Assembly: GCA_026119855.1 (NCBI GenBank)
Contig: JAOWBW010000076.1
Location: forward strand, 1,984,001-2,048,000
Direction of reading: 5' to 3'
Source of the DNA: Campanula takesimana
Taxonomy: Eukaryota > Streptophyta > Magnoliopsida > Asterales > Campanulaceae
Length of the DNA stretch: 64,000 bases
The notes under the pieces were generated by a model. The model was not told where the DNA came from. It saw nothing but the letters and a program-made list of their open reading frames with translations, and did not search any database. Below, piece by piece: positions 58,940 through 64,000 of this stretch. Positions within the stretch are counted from its first letter, which is position 1. Every line of letters starts with the position of its first letter. The position numbers were made by a program, and so were the translations under genes.

Positions 58940-59034
58940 TTATTTGGAGAGAATATGAATGAAACAGAGATTAGGGTTTGAAAACAGGGGAATCGAAAAG
59001 ATTGAGAATTTGGATGAGAGATACTGTTTGTGGT

Positions 59035-59040
59035 TTATAA
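59035..59040 (-). promoter_or_regulatory. TATA box of the SIRE B env-like ORF
   Basis: CAATTATAAACC on minus lies about 100 nt before the ATG. SIRE C has CTATAAATC 96 nt before its ATG (37200). Confidence 0.45.
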
Positions 59041-59444
59041 TTGGGTAAGGAAAGTGAAATGATCATGGTTTAGAAGGTGGGGTTAACAGTCATATTTTTT
59101 AGAGAGAGGCGACGTGGAGGGTATTTAATGTAGCCGTTAAGATGAAGTAACAGTTATCCCCTGTTACCGTTCACTTGAACAGTAAATAGAATTAAATTAA
59201 ATGGTGTCCCATTTATTTCCATAAAAAGCGGGCGACTATTTAAGGAAAGTAAGGTGCTTAAAATAGGTTGGCAAACACAACACTCTTTTAATTTAATTTT
59301 ATCCATCACATCTCATAATTGCACACAAATCTTCCAATAGTACAGATTTAAGGGTCAAATCAGTTAACATTTATGGACTAAAATTTTATCCAATAGCTGA
59401 CCCTATGGTCATAGCCTATTATGGACCAACATAAATGCCTTGTG

Positions 59445-59452
59445 TATATAAG
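59445..59452 (+). promoter_or_regulatory. TATA box of the SIRE B antisense ORF
   Basis: TATATAAG lies 55 nt before the ATG at 59500 and is preceded by CAACATAAATGC, as in SIRE A (32695-32688, minus). With the TATA box at 59040 on the other strand this makes a divergent promoter region of about 400 bp. Confidence 0.65.
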
Positions 59453-59499
59453 GAACATCGACTTAGCTGTAGAATCCATACTAAGTTTGTTCTCTTAAT

Positions 59500-60591
59500 A
59501 TGGGAAGGCTTTCTTTTAAATTCAGTCTTAGTAAAATGTCACAAACGGCAAAGAAATTAATATTCACAGTTCCTTCTGGGGAAGAAACTGAAAGAGAGAG
59601 GTTTGAGAGAGATTTTAGGACATATACTGTGCAGAGTGACCATTTGTTGCATGAGGAAGTTGATCAGCTTCCTCTTGATCACCCTTTGAAGTATAGGGAG
59701 GTGAGAGAGAGAGAAAAGAGAAAGAGGGAGTGGGGGAATGGAAGAGAGGTTTTAGAGAAGGCTGAAAGGGAGAGGGTAGCAAAGATAAGTGAGGCTCAGG
59801 GCAAAGGGAAAGGAAAACAAGGGGAGGAGAAAACAATTTTTAAGTTGTTTGGTCAAGAGTTGAAAGTTGGTGAGGGAGAGAGTAGTAGGACAAAAACTTC
59901 ACAGTCTGAGGTCCAAAGGGTGTATTCCCTTGGAGAACTAATGAAGCAAGAGGGATTCAAAGTCCATGAGATGGACATAGGAAGGAAGGAGATAGAGGAG
60001 GCAAAGCTGGTGAGAGAGTTCACCTTGAGAGAGTTGATGAATCAGGAAGATAAGTTAGCTGTTGAGGCTAAAAAGATGCCTGTAGTTGAACAGCCAAAAG
60101 AGTATTCTCCAGTAACTAGAGATTCTCTTTCCATCAGCATGACAGTGCTTGAGGGAGGAGGGGATAATTTCCATGGGGTCCATCAATCTCCATCAAGGAC
60201 TCACACTCAGCTGTTTAGGCAGTATTTGAAGTGTTGTAGTCATGTCCTGGTTAATGAAGGGAATGATGAGGGTCCTGAATCTCAGATGGCTATGATAGTT
60301 GCTGAGAGCATTCAGACCTCAGGGACCTTCAGTTTCATGTCTCCCTTGGAGGAAATGGCTCCCTATGATGCTGTGGAAGAGTGGTGGCCAAGGACTATGG
60401 GTCCACCACTGCAGTACTCAGTGACTGCCATTGATCCCTTTTTGAAAAGCACCCCATTTGGTTGGAAAGATATGGGGAAACAAGTCAGTCTGCTGCTGCC
60501 AAGCCTTATGGAGGGGAGAATCAACATGACACGTCTGCTGAAGGATCTGGAGTTAGTGGAAAGCAAGTCTTGTAAGGATGGAGTTCGTTGA
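59500..60591 (+). CDS. Antisense ORF of SIRE B, intact, unknown function
   Basis: The 363-codon frame is open from ATG to stop, on the strand opposite to the pol and env-like ORFs of its host element. Residues about 25-75 are acidic. Residues about 60-125 are very rich in Lys, Glu and Arg and predicted helical, possibly coiled-coil. A LGELMKQEGFKVHEM / LRELMNQEDKLAVEA pair at about 145-190 looks like an internal repeat. The C-terminal 130 residues are ordered-looking and carry the best conserved block, AVEEWWPRTMGPPLQYSV (about 292-310). No known domain, signal peptide or membrane segment was recognised. SIRE A has a broken copy in the same place, and the two differ mainly at silent sites. 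Confidence 0.7.
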   Translation: MGRLSFKFSLSKMSQTAKKLIFTVPSGEETERERFERDFRTYTVQSDHLLHEEVDQLPLDHPLKYREVREREKRKREWGNGREVLEKAERERVAKISEAQGKGKGKQGEEKTIFKLFGQELKVGEGESSRTKTSQSEVQRVYSLGELMKQEGFKVHEMDIGRKEIEEAKLVREFTLRELMNQEDKLAVEAKKMPVVEQPKEYSPVTRDSLSISMTVLEGGGDNFHGVHQSPSRTHTQLFRQYLKCCSHVLVNEGNDEGPESQMAMIVAESIQTSGTFSFMSPLEEMAPYDAVEEWWPRTMGPPLQYSVTAIDPFLKSTPFGWKDMGKQVSLLLPSLMEGRINMTRLLKDLELVESKSCKDGVR

Positions 60592-60866
60592 ACAGCTAAG
60601 TTTGTAGGTGTTAGCTGTTGAGGTGAAACTTTGTAATTTTTGTTTGTTTTTGGTGAGGGAACTTTGTGAGGAGTAAAGGCTACCAGTTCTACAAGAGGTA
60701 GTGATGGTAAGTAGAATAGTTTCAAGTCTTATGATGTAAACAGATCATCATAGGATTGTCCTTGAATAGAACTCTGTTTAGGTTAGCTGTTGAGAGTCCT
60801 GTAAACAGCTAACCATGTTTTATGTGCTATTTTCAAGTTATGAAATGAAATTTTAGTTTATCTCTT

Positions 60867-62160
60867 TTACTTAGGCAAGTTAATCATCCCTAACATTGCT
60901 CTTAAAAGTTCAAACCTTTTTTCATCCATTGCTTTAGTCAGTATGTCAGAGACATTGTCCTCAGTTCCAACTTTGGCTAAGTTTATGTTTCCTTTTTCAA
61001 CATGATCTCTAATGAAGTGATGTCTAACTTCAATATGTTTGGTTTTAGAGTGTTGAACAGAGTTTTCAGTCATAGAAATTGTACTGGAATTTTCACAGAA
61101 TATTGGGATGTTTGACATGTTCATCCCAAAGTCTTAAAGTTGACTTTTCAAGTACAAAATTTGTGAACAGCAGAGACCAGCTGCAACATATTCAGCTGTT
61201 GAGGTTGCTACAGATGTCTGCTTTTTGCTAGACCAAGATACAATTCTTGATCCAATGAATTGACATCCTCCACTTGTTGACTTTATGTCTAGATTGCATC
61301 CAGTATAATCTGAGTCAGTAAAGCCAATTAGTGAAAATGGATATTCATTTGGATACCACAAGCCATAGTCAGAGGTTCCCTTTAGATATCTCAATATCCT
61401 TTTAACAGCAGCAAGGTGAGATTCTTTAGGGTTGGCTTAAAATCTTGCACAGATACATACACTGAACATAATGTCAGGTCTTGAGGAAGTAACATATAGG
61501 AGGGGTCCTATCTAGCTTCTGTATAGTGTTTGATCAACACTTTAGCCATTAGTGTCAGCATGAAGTTTTGTTGTGGTAGGCAGGGGTGTCTTAGCTGTTG
61601 AGGCATTCTGCATGTCAAACTTCTTTATCATGTCTCTTATCTATTTAGCTTGGTTAATGAATATTCCATCCTTCATTTGCTTAACTTGTAGACCTAGGAA
61701 GAATGTAAATTCTCCAATCATGCTCATCTCAAATTGTTTCTGCATGAGATCTCGAAATTCTTTGCAGAGTCCTTCATTGGATGATCCAAAGATTATGTCA
61801 TCCACATAGACCTGAATGAGTAGGGTGTCATCTCCATACTTCTTTATGAACAAAGTATTGTCAATATGACCCTTGGAAAATCCCTTATTGAGTAGGAATT
61901 TAGACAAGGTATCATACCATGCTCTGGGGGCTTGCTTCAGACCATACAAGGCTTTGTTCAACTTGTACACATGATCTGGGAATTTGGGATGTTCAAAACC
62001 AGGAGGTTGAGCAACAAATACTTGTTCATTTAGTACTCCATTCAAGAAGGCACTATTGACATCCATTTGGAATACTTTCATTTTTTTTAATGATGGAAAG
62101 GCTAGGAATAGTCTTATTGCTTCCAGTCTTTCTACAGGAGCATAGGTTTCATCATAATCT
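60867..62160 (-). pseudogene. SIRE B RT and RNase H
   Basis: RT palm (62081-61641): KALYGLKQAPRAWYD, YVDDIIFGSS, GLQVKQMKDG. RNase H: 61394-61134 (FTDSDYTGC, the block around the catalytic Glu with a short in-frame loss in STAEYVAA) and 61124-60867 (VQHSKTKHIEVRHHF, ILTKAMDEKRF). Several stops and shifts break the frame. Confidence 0.9.
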
Positions 62161-63695
62161 ATTCCTTCTTATTGTCTGTATCCCTGAGCTACAAGTCTAG
62201 CCTTGTTTCTCACTACAGTTCCATCTTCATTCATTTTATTCCTAAAAACCCATCTAGTACTTATAACAATTTGATTTCTTGGTTTAGGAACAAGTTTCCA
62301 TACTTTGTTCCTTTCAAACTGTTCAAGTTATTCTTCCATGGCTTCTATCCAATCTGCATCTTGAAGGGCTTCATGGATTTTCTTAGGTTCCAGTTAAGAG
62401 ATGAAGGCACTCATGAAAATATCATACTAAGGAATGCCTTCAGGAATGGTTTCCTTTAGAATTAGAAGGGAAATGACAAGGTTGTTATCATTTACAATGG
62501 GTATAGGAGTATTGATTTGGGGAGAAGTGATTTGAGAGCTTACAGTTTCATCTAAGCAGTTGGAAGGAGGTAAGATGTTGAGAGTAGGTAAGCTGTTGAG
62601 AGTTATTTGGATGTCTGAGATGTCTTTGGGTAGAACATAAGGAAGGATGATGTTGTTTTCATTAGAGGAACAGGGATTATTGTATGTAGGTAATGGTTCT
62701 GGCAGGTTGTCAGAATTTCTAATGCTTTCATCAAAATCACACAAATCAGTGTTGCTTTGATCATTATTTTCATCAAAGTTAACATGAATTGATTCTTCTA
62801 CAACCAATATTCCTTTGTTGTATACTCTGTAGGCTTTGCTGGTGTTGTAGTATCCAAGAAAGATTCCTTCATCACTTTTTGAGTCAAACTTGTCAAGGTT
62901 GTTCTTCCCATTATTGTGAATGAAACACTTGCTTCTAAATTCATGAAAGTAAGATATGGTGGGCACTTTTCCATTCCACAACTCATATGTGGTCTTCATA
63001 TGATACTTGTTAATGAGAGTCTTGTTTTGTACATAGACAGCAGTGGTTACAGATTCACCCCAAAAGTACTTAGAAAGATTGTGTTCAGACAGCATAGCCC
63101 TTGCTGCTTCATAAATGGTCCTATTCTTCCTTTCTGCCACTCCATTTTGTTGAGGAGTCCTAGGAGCTAAAAAATTGTGATCAATCCTTATTTGATTACA
63201 GTAGGTGTCAACTCCAGTATTTTCAAACTCTGTTCCATGATCAGATCTTATCTTCTTGATTGACAAGCCTTTAAGGTTCTAAATTTTATTGAACAACTGA
63301 GATAGATTTTTAAGAGTATCACTTTTGGATTCAATGAGAATGATCCAAGTGAATCTAGTGTAGTCATCAACAACTACAAGAGAGTATCTCTTTCCACCTA
63401 GAGATCTGGTTGTAATGGGACCAAATAAGTCCATATAAAGGAGATCAAGGGGTGTGGAAGTGTCTAATCTGGTTTTTGCAGAAAAATAGATCTTCTTTTG
63501 TTTTCCACACTGACATGCTCTAAACAGCTTGTCTTTCTTGAAAGGTATTTTGGGAAGACCTTTAACAAGGTTGGAGTTGGCTAACTTAGAAATGGTTTTA
63601 AGATTCATATGGGCAAGTCTTTTATGCCACAGTGAAGACATGTCAGACTGGCTGTAGGATAGGAGACAGTGAGTGTAGATACCCCGGGGAACCAC
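62161..63695 (-). pseudogene. SIRE B integrase and RT N-terminus
   Basis: A GAG-pre-integrase zinc region (LWHKRLAHMNL, ACQCGKQKK) in 63695-63279 is followed after a stop near 63280 by the integrase core (63266-62427: RSDHGTEFE, GVAERKNR) and its C-terminal region, with the Ser/Pro/Asn-rich linker. RT fingers are read at about 62400-62170 in other frames. Homologous to 28410-30139. Confidence 0.88.
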
Positions 63696-64000
63696 GGCTT
63701 GGCTAGAGCGGTGAATTATCCTAGGATGTCTAACTTGTTTTTAGATTGTTTAGAGTCGCCACCTATGTTTTTAAAGGAACATAAGAAAAATCTAGAAATA
63801 GCCTAATTTATGTACAAAACCAGAGATTCGGGAGAGAAGGGTTCGGGGGTTAGGTGACGGAGTGGGAAGTACTTAAACACCCACTCCGCCCCGCTTACGT
63901 GGGTCTTGCTACTATTGGTGTTCTAATATTTACATGTCCTTCAATTAATTAAATATAAATGTGCTAACAATTGTGATGAGAAGAAAAGGGGAAATAAAGG
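63674..64000. mobile_element. Start of another LTR, truncated by the window edge
   Basis: TGTAGATACCCCGGGG begins where SIRE B homology stops. The inserted DNA has the G/C-rich block GGTGACGGAGTGGGAAG and CACCCACTCCGCCCCGC that I associate with long plant gypsy LTRs. The class is not certain, and the target duplication lies outside. Confidence 0.6.

Larger units (their letters stand above)
54505..63673 (-). mobile_element. SIRE B: Sirevirus-like copia element on minus, cut by another LTR
   Basis: Read on minus: integrase (63695 leftward), RT, RNase H (to 60867), then an opposing intact ORF (59500-60591, plus), the env-like ORF (58939-55892), the polypurine tract and the 3' LTR (55659-54505). 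Layout and sequence match SIRE A. Gag, protease and the 5' LTR are displaced by the LTR starting at 63674, or lie outside the window. Confidence 0.88.

Noticed and set aside
24414..63673. Mirror-symmetric order SIRE(+), long LTR(-), centre, long LTR(+), SIRE(-), suggesting one giant palindromic duplication.
   Set aside because: The solo LTR on the right has its own target duplication inside the hairpin array, the left LTR has a PBS and sits in another LTR, and SIRE A and B differ at many silent sites. Independent insertions explain it better.

Overview
This is nuclear DNA of a flowering plant, most likely a eudicot. The evidence is a 13-exon glycoside hydrolase family 1 gene with GT-AG introns, many Stowaway-type MITEs with CTCCCTCCGTCCC ends, and deep layers of Ty3/gypsy and Ty1/copia LTR retrotransposons. 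The species cannot be named from the sequence. A 100-base run of N (38199-38298) marks a scaffold gap, so order across it is not proven. Host genes are few: a beta-glucosidase (17891-22109), a RING-H2 finger ORF (48055-48237, minus) and a scrap of a leucine-rich-repeat exon (47723-47773).

Layout from the left. 1-2137 is a decayed chromovirus-like gypsy element on the minus strand, with gag, zinc knuckle, protease, PBS and LTR; a 585-bp hAT MITE sits in the LTR with an exact 8-bp target duplication. 2138-3018 is a diverged copy of the DNA downstream of the glucosidase, so that locus was once duplicated. 3343-5378 is a small CACTA-like element split by a compact non-autonomous LTR element (3383-5104) that carries its own 351-codon ORF. 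5564-17314 is a nearly complete Tat-lineage (Retand-like) gypsy element: 713-bp LTRs differing at 3 sites, target duplication GTACT, gag-pol on plus, a 46/47-bp tandem array, and a spliced antisense gene. It is young, but its protease active site is missing and its frames are broken. The glucosidase follows, then a PIF/Harbinger derivative (22824-23765).

24414 to about 36780 is a Sirevirus-like copia element on plus (SIRE A). After pol it carries an antisense ORF and a sense env-like ORF, divergently arranged. A diverged fragment of a third such element (36781-38198) runs into the gap. Beyond the gap come two nested long gypsy-type LTRs (38377-43616), a strongly deleted Sirevirus (43617 to about 47176), the RING and LRR remnants, and an array of about 12 hairpin repeats (about 49700-50651, resuming 54263-54430). 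A 3.6-kb solo LTR with target duplication TCTCA interrupts that array. 54505-63673 is a second SIRE copy on the minus strand (SIRE B), whose antisense ORF is intact over 363 codons. Another LTR begins at 63674 and leaves the window.

The most interesting signal is the divergent module inside the SIRE elements. In two diverged copies the antisense ORF and the env-like ORF both differ mainly at synonymous sites, and each antisense ORF has a conserved TATATAAG box 52-55 nt before its ATG. The unrelated Tat element also has an antisense gene after pol, with its own TATA box and two introns. So two retrotransposon lineages here share a sense-pol / antisense-accessory-gene layout.
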